This document shows, piece by piece, positions 49,908 to 58,901 of a DNA stretch of 64,000 nt. A model generated the notes under the pieces. That model had not been told where the DNA came from, did not search any database, and was given only the letters and a program-made list of their open reading frames with translations. The translations under genes were made by a program, and so were the position numbers. The stretch comes from JAFECT01 sp035551675 (GTDB lineage Bacteria; Pseudomonadota; Alphaproteobacteria; Caulobacterales; Caulobacteraceae), in assembly GCA_035551675.1 (NCBI GenBank), contig DASZMV010000090.1:1-64000 (forward strand). The letters are read 5' to 3'. How positions within the stretch are numbered: position 1 is the stretch's first letter; each line of letters opens with the position of its first letter.

Positions 49908-50615
49908 ATGGATATCCACAAGCCGAAGGCGGTCAGCTCCCTGAAGGAGCTTGCGGTCGAGATCGGGGTCATCGTCATCGGGGTGGTGATCGCGCTCGGG
50001 GCCGAACAGGCGGTCGACGCCTGGCGCTGGCATGACCAGGCCGAGGCCGGGCAAGCGGCGCTGAGCGAGAACTTCGGCCGGGTGGTGAACAACGCCTACG
50101 AACTCGAGGCCGAGCACGACTGCGTGGCGGCTCGCCTGACCCTGTTGGGAGGCATCATCGAAAAGGCGGCCGACGCCGGGCGCCTGCCGGCCCTGGGCGA
50201 TCCCGGCCGGCCGCCCTTCAGCCCGTGGCGCAACAACGTCTGGCCGGGCCTCGTGGCCGCCCAGCTGGCCACCCACCTGCCGCGCGACAAAGCGGTCGCC
50301 TACGCCAACATCGCGACCATCAGCGACTACCTGGCCGATCTGAGCGACCAGGAGCTCGACCAGTGGCAGACCCTGAGCACCGTTGTCGGCCACGGCCGCC
50401 GGCTCAGCGACGTCGAGGCCGAAACCTTGCGCCTGACCGTGGCCCGCGCCCGGTTTTCCGCGGACAAGATGCTGAGCAGCAGCCGCATCGTCCTCGGCCG
50501 CATCCGGGCCACCGGGCTCGTGTCCGAGGGACACTACACGGCGTCCGCCAAGCGCGCCCAGGCCCTGCGTGCGCAGGCCGCGATCTGCGCGCCGATGCCG
50601 GCGCCGCGCGGCTGA
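49908..50615 (+). CDS. Membrane-anchored protein of unknown function
   Basis: A 235-residue protein with one N-terminal TM helix (VEIGVIVIGVVIALGAEQAV, residues about 16-36) and a helical periplasmic body. The start, DIHKPKAVSSLKELAVEIG, followed by the TM and ALGAEQAVDAW, is a pattern I recognise from small alphaproteobacterial and bacteroidetal membrane proteins without known function. The ATG 49908 start is favoured over 49878. It converges on the cytochrome gene, 4 nt apart. Confidence 0.7.
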   Translation: MDIHKPKAVSSLKELAVEIGVIVIGVVIALGAEQAVDAWRWHDQAEAGQAALSENFGRVVNNAYELEAEHDCVAARLTLLGGIIEKAADAGRLPALGDPGRPPFSPWRNNVWPGLVAAQLATHLPRDKAVAYANIATISDYLADLSDQELDQWQTLSTVVGHGRRLSDVEAETLRLTVARARFSADKMLSSSRIVLGRIRATGLVSEGHYTASAKRAQALRAQAAICAPMPAPRG

Positions 50616-50619
50616 GCGA

Positions 50620-51588
50620 TCAGTTCGCCGGCTGCGACGCCAGATAGGCGGCGAGGTCGACCATGTCCGACTGAGTGAGTTTTTCGGTCTCCAGGCGCAT
50701 CGGCTCGGCTGCGGCGCCTTTCCGTCCGCCGGTGTGGAAGGCATAGAGCTGCCGGAAAAGATAGACCGGCGCACGCCCCGCCAGCGGCGGCCCGGGAAGG
50801 CCCTCGCCGCCCCTGAGGTCCGAGCCGTGGCAGGCCGAGCAGGGTTGCTTGGCGGGGCCGCCGCTCATGGCCAGCGCCTTGCCGCGCGCGACGCTGCCTT
50901 CCGGAACGTAGGCGATGAAGGTGACCTGTGGGTCGCGTTTCTCGAACAGATCCGGATTCGACGGCGCCTCCAGAATGCGATCGCCGATCGGTTCCTTCGG
51001 CCCGCTGCCCGGGGACAACAGGAATCCTGAGGCCACGGGCCGGTTGACGTCCTTCGTCTCGACCACGCGGAAACGCGACTGGTACGGCAGTTTCGAGAAA
51101 TAATCGGCGACCACGTTCAGGTCCGCGTCGCTGACGCCCTTTGCTTCCGGAATCATCAGCGCGGTCGGAAGCCAGTCCGGCTTCGCACCCGCTCGATCTC
51201 CGGAACGGAACGCGGCGATCTGCGCCTTGATGTAATCGAAGGGCAGGCCCGCCAGGGACGCGTTCTCCGGCCGCCCCTCGCCGCCCGGCAGGTGACAGTA
51301 GCCGCACGCGGCGACCGTTCCCTTCGGCGTCACCACCATGTCGGGCGCGGTCGGATGATCCTTGGGAAACCAGTCGGCGACCTGGCCGCGCAAGTTCTCC
51401 AGCCGGCTGCGCGGGAACGTCTGATGCGAGCGCGGCACGGTCACGTTCTCGGCAGCTTGCGCCGGTGTGCCCGGCGCCTCGGCGCCGAGACCGGGGTAGG
51501 CCCAGTCTGGAAAGTCATTCTTGGCGGCGCAGGCGGCGGCGATAAGCACCAGGCCGCCCGCCGCCAGTCCGATCGCAACCTCACGCAT
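50620..51588 (-). CDS. Dihaem class I c-type cytochrome
   Basis: A 322-residue exported cytochrome with two haem-binding motifs, CGYCH (95-99) and CSACH (250-254), in two similar class I domains with later methionines as possible axial ligands (PTALMIPEA, AAEPMRLET). The N-terminal signal MREVAIGLAAGGLVLIAAACA could end in a lipobox (AAAC) or a normal signal site. GGGGAGG lies upstream of ATG 51588. Such proteins pass electrons in the periplasm; the redox partner is unknown and no oxidase gene is adjacent. Confidence 0.88.
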   Translation of the reverse strand: MREVAIGLAAGGLVLIAAACAAKNDFPDWAYPGLGAEAPGTPAQAAENVTVPRSHQTFPRSRLENLRGQVADWFPKDHPTAPDMVVTPKGTVAACGYCHLPGGEGRPENASLAGLPFDYIKAQIAAFRSGDRAGAKPDWLPTALMIPEAKGVSDADLNVVADYFSKLPYQSRFRVVETKDVNRPVASGFLLSPGSGPKEPIGDRILEAPSNPDLFEKRDPQVTFIAYVPEGSVARGKALAMSGGPAKQPCSACHGSDLRGGEGLPGPPLAGRAPVYLFRQLYAFHTGGRKGAAAEPMRLETEKLTQSDMVDLAAYLASQPAN

Positions 51589-51641
51589 GAGCGCCTCCCC
51601 GTCCGGCCAGTGTCGGAGGGGAACGGCGTTCTGTCAAAGCG

Positions 51642-53009
<1,368 letters not shown>

Positions 53010-53021
53010 GACGCTTTCTCC

Positions 53022-53387
53022 CTAGCCGAGATAGCGACGCACGGTATCCAGGAAGTGGGTCACCGAAATGGGCTTGGAGATGTAGGCCTCGCAACCGCCG
53101 TCGCGAATCCGCTCCTCGTCGCCCTTCATGGCGAAGGCGGTGACGGCGACCACGGGAATGTGGGTCAGCTCATCGTCTTCCTTCAGCCACTTGGTGACCT
53201 CCAGGCCGGAGATTTCCGGCAGCTGGATATCCATCAGGATCAGGTCGGGACGGTGGGCGCGGGCCAGCGCCAGGGCTTGCAGTCCCTCGCGGGTCTGCAG
53301 AGTCTGGTATCCCTGGGCATCGAGCAGATCATGAAACAGCTTCATGTTCAGCTCGTTATCCTCGACGATGAGGACTTTCTTGGACAT
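53022..53387 (-). CDS. divK: Single-domain response regulator DivK
   Basis: 121-residue receiver-only protein. MSKKVLIVEDNELNMKLFHD has the acidic pair E9/D10; D53 is the phosphorylation site (LILMDIQLPE), with T83 (AVTAFAMKG) and K105 (YISKPISVTHFL). The near-complete match to Caulobacter DivK, including SGLEVTKWLKEDDELTHIPV (shown in part: TKWLKEDDELTHIP), makes the name firm. DivK is set by PleC and DivJ and lowers CtrA activity through DivL and CckA. Start ATG 53387; ATG 53390 would add one Met. Confidence 0.97.
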   Translation of the reverse strand: MSKKVLIVEDNELNMKLFHDLLDAQGYQTLQTREGLQALALARAHRPDLILMDIQLPEISGLEVTKWLKEDDELTHIPVVAVTAFAMKGDEERIRDGGCEAYISKPISVTHFLDTVRRYLG

Positions 53388-53464
53388 CATCACCCGGACC
53401 ATCGCATTTTTTGCGGGCGGCTCCACATGGGAAACCGCCTCTTCGGCTATGGTTGTCCCATGTT

Positions 53465-53484
53465 GACTCTTAAGGTCGGGTGAA
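53465..53484. promoter_or_regulatory. CcrM site overlapping an imperfect CtrA-type box upstream of divK
   Basis: GACTC (53465-53469) adjoins TTAA (53470-53473), seven bases, then TGAA (53481-53484): one mismatch from TTAA-N7-TTAA. It is about 83 bp upstream of the divK start. divK is CtrA-activated in Caulobacter, which supports the reading; the sequence alone is weak. Confidence 0.4.
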
Positions 53485-53490
53485 GCGGGC

Positions 53491-54393
53491 GTGATCCGCA
53501 CCGGGATTGATTTCGGAGGCACCAAAATCGAGGCCGCCGCCCTGGACGCGGAGGGCCGGGTGGTGTCGCGCCATCGCGCGCCCAACCCCAGGAATTACAA
53601 GGCCGCCATCGAGACGGTGGAGGCGGTTCTGGGCCAGGTCGAGGCCGAGGTCGGGCCCGTGGAGCGGCTGGGGGTCGCCCTGCCGGGATCGATCTCGCCG
53701 GCCACCGGACGCATGCGCAACGCCAACTCCGTGTGGCTGAACGACAAGCCGTTCAAGCAGGACCTGGAGGCGGCCCTGGCGCGGCCGATTCGCTTCGCCA
53801 ACGACGCGGACTGTTTCGCGGTGTCGGAGGCGAGGGACGGCGCGGCCGCCGGCGCCAAGAGCCTGTTCGGGGTGATCATCGGCACCGGCTGCGGCGGCGG
53901 CGGCGTCGTTAACGGAAGCTTACTCGACAGCCGCAACGGCATCGCCGGCGAATGGGGCCATACGCCCCTGCCCTGGCCCTCGCGCGAGGAATTGGGCGCG
54001 ACGCGCTGCTGGTGCGGGCGCGAGGGATGTCTTGAGACGTGGATCTCGGGTTCGGGCCTGGCGCGCGATCACCACGCGGTGACGGGACAGGAGATCACCT
54101 CCGAACAGATCGTCGCGGCGGCGCGCGCGGGCGACAAGGACGCGGGCGCGTCGCTCGACCGCTACGTCGACCGGCTGGGTCGCGGCCTCGCCGTCATCTG
54201 CGACATCCTCGATCCCGCAGTCATCGTGCTGGGCGGCGGCATGTCGAACGTGGACGAGCTCTACGCGCGCCTGCCGTCGGTCATCGCCGAACGCGCCTTC
54301 ACCGACGTGTTCACCACCCCGGTCCTGAAAGCCAAGTGGGGCGACAGCTCCGGCGTCAGGGGGGCGGCGTGGTTGTGGGGCGTTGACGAATGA
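53491..54393 (+). CDS. ROK-family sugar kinase
   Basis: A 300-residue sugar kinase. GTG 53491 gives MIRTGIDFGGTKIEAAALD with the phosphate-binding D-F-G-G-T. GRMRNANSVWLNDKPFKQD and RFANDADCFAVSEA hold the sugar contacts and catalytic Asp (NDAD). IIGTGCGGGGVVNGSL is the second ATP motif. H-T-P-L...CWCGREGCLETWISG supplies the ROK zinc site (one His, three Cys). Fructose, glucose, mannose or N-acetylhexosamine could be the substrate. It is divergent from divK over 103 bp. Confidence 0.9.
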   Translation: MIRTGIDFGGTKIEAAALDAEGRVVSRHRAPNPRNYKAAIETVEAVLGQVEAEVGPVERLGVALPGSISPATGRMRNANSVWLNDKPFKQDLEAALARPIRFANDADCFAVSEARDGAAAGAKSLFGVIIGTGCGGGGVVNGSLLDSRNGIAGEWGHTPLPWPSREELGATRCWCGREGCLETWISGSGLARDHHAVTGQEITSEQIVAAARAGDKDAGASLDRYVDRLGRGLAVICDILDPAVIVLGGGMSNVDELYARLPSVIAERAFTDVFTTPVLKAKWGDSSGVRGAAWLWGVDE

Positions 54394-54404
54394 ATTCTAT
54401 TTCC

Positions 54405-54524
54405 CCCGCTCGTCCCCGCGAACGCGGGGATCCAGGTGTTTTACCGCCTGCGCCAGCGATGTTTAGTCGGCCGCGTGTCCGCAACAAAAAAAGCCCGGGT
54501 CCCCGCTTTCGCGGGGATGAGCGG
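54405..54524. repeat. Inverted pair of GC-hairpin repeats
   Basis: Copy 1 (54405-54433) has stem TCCCCGCG / CGCGGGGA; copy 2 (54495-54524) has TCCCCGC / GCGGGGA in a TTTC loop. Aligned in opposite orientation, the two copies agree at all but about three positions, including flanks CCGCTC and GGAYCC. The 61 bp between them has no gene. This resembles REP/BIME-type intergenic repeats. Confidence 0.7.
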
Positions 54525-54553
54525 AATTTAGAGGTCTGCTCGGTTCGCGCGCC

Positions 54554-55822
54554 ATGAAGGCGATCTGTCGCGATTGTTTGTGGAACGGCGATGCGAAGGT
54601 TGGTCGCTGTCCCTCATGCGGCTCTCCGCGAATCGCGGCGCACGCGGAACTCGATACGCTCGCCATCGCGCACCTGGACTGCGACGCCTTCTACGCCTCG
54701 GTCGAGAAACGCGACCGGCCGGAGTTGCGCGATAAGCCGGTGGTGGTCGGCGGCGGCAAGCGCGGCGTGGTGTCGACCGCCTGTTACGTCGCGCGCCAGT
54801 ACGGCCTGCGTTCGGCCATGCCGATGTTCAAGGCGCTGAAGGCGTGCCCGCACGTCGTCGTCGTCAAGCCCGACTTCGCCAAGTACAAATTCGAGAGCCA
54901 GCGCATCTTCGCCAAACTGTCGAAGCTCACGCCGCTGGTGCAGACCCTGTCGCTCGACGAAGCCTGGATGGACCTGTCGGGCACCGAGCGCCTGAACGGC
55001 GGTCCCGCGGCGCTGCAACTGCTGCGCCTGCAGAAGGAGATCGAGGACGAGACCGGCCTCACCGTCTCCATCGGCCTCGCGCCCAACAAGTTCCTGGCCA
55101 AGATCGCGTCCGACCTCGACAAGCCGCGCGGCTTCACGGTGCTCGGCGCCGAGGCGAAGGAGTTTCTCGCGAGCAAGCCGGTGAACATCCTGCCGGGCGT
55201 GGGCCCCGCCTTCGCCAAGACCCTGGCGTCGGACGGCTTCTCCACCGTCGGCGACCTCGCCCGAGCCGAGCCGAAGGACCTGGTCAAACGCTACGGCGAA
55301 TACGGGCTGCGGCTTTCCAACCTCGCGGCGGCGAAGGATGCGCGCGCCGTCGACCCCGACAGCGAACGCAAAGGCATGAGCGCGGAGACCACCTTCAACG
55401 AGGACCTGCGTTCGCTGGTCGAGTTGGAGAACGAACTCTGGCCGCTGTGCGACAAGCTCGCCTCGCACGCCCGGGGCGCGGGCGTCGCCGGCCGCGTGGT
55501 CGTGCTGAAACTGCGCACCACCGACTTCAAGATTCACACCCGCAGGCGAACCCTGCCGGTCCCCACCCGCACCGCCAAGACCCTGTTCCAGCAGGGCCGC
55601 GACCTGCTCAAACGCGAGGCGGACGGCCGCCCCTTCCGCCTGATCGGCATCGGCCTGGCGGACCTGATCGAAGGCGACGCCGTGGAGGCCGACTTCTTCG
55701 CCGCCGACGAGGAATGCGCGCTAAAGGCCGAGACCGCGCTCGACGGCCTGCGCGCCCGCTTCGGCAAGACCGCAGTGGTCAGCGGCCGCGCGGTTGGGGC
55801 GCCGGAAAAGCGGCGGCCGTAA
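54554..55822 (+). CDS. dinB: DNA polymerase IV with N-terminal zinc ribbon
   Basis: Y-family translesion polymerase of 422 residues. The catalytic core begins AIAHLDCDAFYASVEKRD (D42 and D44 region), continues CYVARQYGLRSAMPM, and LSLDEAWMDLS holds the second acidic pair. SIGLAPNKFLAKIASDLDKP is the palm/thumb junction. HhH (LPGVGPAFAKTL) and little-finger domains follow. The first 30 residues carry C5, C8, C19 and C22 (ICRDC, RCPSCGSPR), a zinc-ribbon absent from E. coli DinB but seen in alphaproteobacterial forms. There is no C-terminal QLxLF clamp motif; the protein ends GAPEKRRP. Confidence 0.93.
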   Translation: MKAICRDCLWNGDAKVGRCPSCGSPRIAAHAELDTLAIAHLDCDAFYASVEKRDRPELRDKPVVVGGGKRGVVSTACYVARQYGLRSAMPMFKALKACPHVVVVKPDFAKYKFESQRIFAKLSKLTPLVQTLSLDEAWMDLSGTERLNGGPAALQLLRLQKEIEDETGLTVSIGLAPNKFLAKIASDLDKPRGFTVLGAEAKEFLASKPVNILPGVGPAFAKTLASDGFSTVGDLARAEPKDLVKRYGEYGLRLSNLAAAKDARAVDPDSERKGMSAETTFNEDLRSLVELENELWPLCDKLASHARGAGVAGRVVVLKLRTTDFKIHTRRRTLPVPTRTAKTLFQQGRDLLKREADGRPFRLIGIGLADLIEGDAVEADFFAADEECALKAETALDGLRARFGKTAVVSGRAVGAPEKRRP

Positions 55823-55922
55823 GCGGTGCTCGGGCTCGATTAAGAGAGCCACCCTTCCTTCCCCTTCCACCTGAGCCGTCGGGGGGCTAAGACGCCCCCA
55901 ACCCATCCAGGAGCCCCGCGCC

Positions 55923-56384
55923 ATGTCCAAGATCGCCGCCCGCCTCGCCGAACTCGGCATCGAGCTTCCGACCCCGATGGCGCCGGTGGCGAACTATGTC
56001 CCCTTCGTCCGCTCGGGCAACCAGCTCCATATCTCGGGCCAGGTCTCGACCGACGCCTCGGGCGGCATCAAGGGGACGGTAGGGATCGACGTAGCCTTCG
56101 AGACGGCGGTGCAGGGTGCGCGCCTGTGCGCGATCAACCTGTTCGCCCAGATGAACGCCGCCTGCGAGGGCGACCTCGACCGCGTGGCGCGGGTGGTCAA
56201 GCTCGGCGGCTTCGTCCAGGCGGGGCCGGACTTATTCGACATCCCCAAGGTGATAAAAGGTTGCTCGGACCAGATGGTCGAGGTGTTCGGCGACGCCGGC
56301 CGCCACGCCCGGTCCGCCGTGGGCGTCTACCGCCTGCCGCTGAACTTCGCGGTGGAAATCGACGCGATCGTGGAAATTCGCTGA
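55923..56384 (+). CDS. RidA-family (YjgF/YER057c) deaminase-like protein
   Basis: A 153-residue RidA-fold protein. Visible motifs are LGIELPTPMAPVANYVPFVR, LHISGQVSTDASG, CAINLFAQMNAACEGDLDRV and a C-terminal AVGVYRLPLNFAVEIDAIV. The arginine that binds the substrate carboxylate in RidA lies in a C-R-x-A-V context; here the equivalent is HARSAVGV. The group (YjgH/RidA-like 2) includes enamine deaminases and proteins without known activity. RBS-like AGGAG lies 5-8 nt upstream of ATG 55923. Confidence 0.87.
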   Translation: MSKIAARLAELGIELPTPMAPVANYVPFVRSGNQLHISGQVSTDASGGIKGTVGIDVAFETAVQGARLCAINLFAQMNAACEGDLDRVARVVKLGGFVQAGPDLFDIPKVIKGCSDQMVEVFGDAGRHARSAVGVYRLPLNFAVEIDAIVEIR

Positions 56385-56387
56385 GGG

Positions 56388-56999
56388 CTACAGGCCCTGT
56401 TGCTTCGCCATCTGAACGAACTTGAACGCGACGTTGACAATATAGCACCCCGCGACGAGCGCGATGCCCAGCACCCAGCGCCATTGCGCGATCTGGGGCC
56501 GGTCGACGCTGATCGAGAGTTGCTTGTCGTACGCCGTCACCCCCTCGCTCTCGTACTGCTGGAACGAGAACCAGGCGGTGATCAGGCCGATGAGCGGGAT
56601 GTCGAGGCCGCGGCCCATCGCGAAGACATAGAACCATCGCTTCAGCGCGGCCCCCAGCGACAGCTTGGCGCCCTTCGCGTCGCGAACACGCACACCCATC
56701 AACCACTTTCCCGGGGTGGCCCCGAAAACACTCAGGCATAGGCTTTCCAGGATGAGCGACGCGAGCAGCGCGATCGCCACACCAAAGGCAAATCCCGCAA
56801 CGCCGCCGCCAACCACCAGGGACATGAGCGGCGGCCATGCGAGACCGATCAAACCCACGATCAGACCGAGCGCGAACGTCCCCGGCAGCACCAGCACCAG
56901 GACATCGGCCGTGCGCGCCACAAAGCGCGCCCAGGCGTCATGCGTCAGCCGCTGGCCGGACTTGCGCGGTGCGGGCCCGAAAGCGTCGGCCTGGCTCAT
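56388..56999 (-). CDS. RDD-family membrane protein, copy 1
   Basis: A 203-residue protein beginning with a polar stretch and HDAWARFVARTADVLVL, which includes the R-x-x-D of the RDD domain. Three or four TM helices follow, with the signature FGATPGKWLMGVRVRD near residue 93 and KRWFYVFAMGRGLDIPLIGL. A final helix (WVLGIALVAGCYIVNVAF) is added. RDD proteins have uncertain function. The gene is 13 nt downstream of a paralogue on the same strand. Confidence 0.87.
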   Translation of the reverse strand: MSQADAFGPAPRKSGQRLTHDAWARFVARTADVLVLVLPGTFALGLIVGLIGLAWPPLMSLVVGGGVAGFAFGVAIALLASLILESLCLSVFGATPGKWLMGVRVRDAKGAKLSLGAALKRWFYVFAMGRGLDIPLIGLITAWFSFQQYESEGVTAYDKQLSISVDRPQIAQWRWVLGIALVAGCYIVNVAFKFVQMAKQQGL

Positions 57000-57012
57000 G
57001 AACTTCTGCTCC

Positions 57013-57654
57013 CTATAATTTAAACGGCATCGGCGATGTGCTCAGAATGCCGAGCAACATTGTGTTCAGAAGATGCAGCGCCTTTGGCGATGAAACGAAT
57101 ACGGCGGCGACGAGCGCGAGCAGAATCAACCAACGCCAGTCGGAGACCTGGTGGCGTTCCACGTAGACGTCCATCTCGTCGTCCCACACTGTCACACCAT
57201 CACGCAGGAAACGACGGTAGGCGACAAAATTGAGGATGAAGGAGATGACCGGAAAATCGAGTCCGCGACCGGTCATAAGGACCGAAAACCACCGTCGGAA
57301 GGCGCGCAGAAACGTCAGCTTGCTTCGGTCGGCTTCGCGCACGCGTACGCCCATCAGAGCCTTGCCGGGCGTGGCGCCGAATGCGCTGAGACAAAAGGCC
57401 TCGAGCGCGCCGCCGATCAGAAAGGTCGTCGGAATCCCGATCGCCGCGGCCCAGCCGGGCTTGTGGAGTAGAACGTCGGTGAGTTGAGGAGCGCCGGAAC
57501 GCGCGAGGAGTCCTGCAGCGCCGATGATCACGAAGGCGGCGACGAAGAGGCTGAGTTGAACGTCCAGGATCCGGGCCAGGAAGCGCGCCCAGGCGTCGTG
57601 GCCCAAGCGCTCCGCGCTCGGGGGATCGCCCTCCCCAAAGACGTCTTCGATCAT
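57013..57654 (-). CDS. RDD-family membrane protein, copy 2
   Basis: A 213-residue paralogue of copy 1: GHDAWARFLARILDVQLSLF, then TM helices, AFGATPGKALMGVRVREAD, RRWFSVLMTGRGLDFPVISF and a last helix after SDWRWLILLALVAAVFV. The shared HDAWARF...FGATPGK...GRGLD order shows a tandem duplication. It is the first gene of the pair. Function unknown. Confidence 0.87.
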   Translation of the reverse strand: MIEDVFGEGDPPSAERLGHDAWARFLARILDVQLSLFVAAFVIIGAAGLLARSGAPQLTDVLLHKPGWAAAIGIPTTFLIGGALEAFCLSAFGATPGKALMGVRVREADRSKLTFLRAFRRWFSVLMTGRGLDFPVISFILNFVAYRRFLRDGVTVWDDEMDVYVERHQVSDWRWLILLALVAAVFVSSPKALHLLNTMLLGILSTSPMPFKL

Positions 57655-57719
57655 CGTATACCCCCGGTTGAGCTTAGCCGAGGCTGGCGACCGGCCGCAA
57701 GATTGCTATCTCTAGAGAC

Positions 57720-58901
57720 ATGTCAGCCGACGGCGAGACCGCCTCCCCTATCCTGAAGCCCGCCGTGCGGGTGCATGCGCGCATCGCCGAGGTCGGGCGC
57801 GCGGTGTGGGACGACTGCGCGGCAAACGGCGGCGGGCCGTTCATGCGGTTCGACTTCCTGGACGCCTGCGAGGAAGCCGGCTGCGCGGTGGAGCGGACCG
57901 GCTGGGGTCCCCGCCACCTGAGCGTCGAGGACGAGAGCGGCCGGATCGCCGCGGTCATGCCGCTCTATCTGAAGGCCCATAGCCAGGGCGAATACGTCTT
58001 CGACCACGCCTGGGCCCAGGCGTACGAACAGGCGGGCGGCCGGTACTATCCGAAACTGCTCTGCGCGGCGCCTTTCACGCCGGTGGCCGGGCGGCGAATG
58101 CTGGTGCGACCCGACGTCGATCCCGACCAAGCCGAGGCGCTGTTGCTCGGCGGCGCATTGACGTTATGCGAACAGACCGGCGCGTCGTCGCTGCACGTGA
58201 ACTTTCCCACCGAGGCCGAGTGGCGCGCATTCGGCCGCACCGGCCTGCTGCAGCGGCAGGACCTGCAGTACATGTGGGAAAACGACGGCTACGCGAGCTT
58301 CGACGATTTCCTGGCCGCCCTGTCGTCGTCCCGCCGCAAGACCATCCGCCGCGAACGGCGCGACGCCAACGCCGGCATCGAGATCGTCGCGGTGACCGGC
58401 GACGACATCACCGAAGATCACTGGGACGCCTTCTTCGCCTTCTACCTGGACACCGGCTCGCGCAAGTGGGGCCGGCCTTACCTGAACCGCCTGTTCTTCG
58501 CGCTGATCGGCGAGCGCATGAAGCACGACATCGTGTTGATCCTGGCGCGACGCGACGGCGAATGGATCGCGGGCGCGCTGAACTTCAGCGATGGACAGAC
58601 GCTCTACGGCCGCCAGTGGGGCGCGCTCGAGCACATCCCGTTCCTGCACTTCGAACTCTGCTACTACCGCGCCATCGACTGGGCCATCGCGCATGGTCTG
58701 CAGCGCGTCGAAGCGGGCGCCCAGGGCGAACACAAACTGGCGCGCGGTTACCTGCCGAAGCCGGTCTACTCAGCCCACTATATCGCCGACAAGGCGTTGC
58801 GCGATCCGGTGGCGCGCTATCTGGCGCAGGAACGCCCCGCGGTAGAGCGCGACATCGAGATGCTGGAAGCGGAGTACTCGCCGTTCAAACGCGATTCTTA
58901 A
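57720..58901 (+). CDS. GNAT-like acyltransferase, DUF482 / FemAB-related
   Basis: A 393-residue soluble protein. GGPFMRFDFLDACEEAGCA near residue 37, WGPRHLSVEDESGRIAAVMP, GEYVFDHAWAQAYEQAGGRYYPKL (shown in part: EYVFDHAWAQAYE), and RRKTIRRERRDANAGIEI are family signatures of PF04339. Late motifs include YGRQWGALEHIPFLHFELCYY and VEAGAQGEHKLARGYLPKPVYS (shown in part: GAQGEHKLARGYLP). The fold resembles two GNAT domains as in FemAB enzymes; the acceptor is unknown. The stop overlaps the convergent oxidase gene by 4 nt. Confidence 0.87.
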   Translation: MSADGETASPILKPAVRVHARIAEVGRAVWDDCAANGGGPFMRFDFLDACEEAGCAVERTGWGPRHLSVEDESGRIAAVMPLYLKAHSQGEYVFDHAWAQAYEQAGGRYYPKLLCAAPFTPVAGRRMLVRPDVDPDQAEALLLGGALTLCEQTGASSLHVNFPTEAEWRAFGRTGLLQRQDLQYMWENDGYASFDDFLAALSSSRRKTIRRERRDANAGIEIVAVTGDDITEDHWDAFFAFYLDTGSRKWGRPYLNRLFFALIGERMKHDIVLILARRDGEWIAGALNFSDGQTLYGRQWGALEHIPFLHFELCYYRAIDWAIAHGLQRVEAGAQGEHKLARGYLPKPVYSAHYIADKALRDPVARYLAQERPAVERDIEMLEAEYSPFKRDS

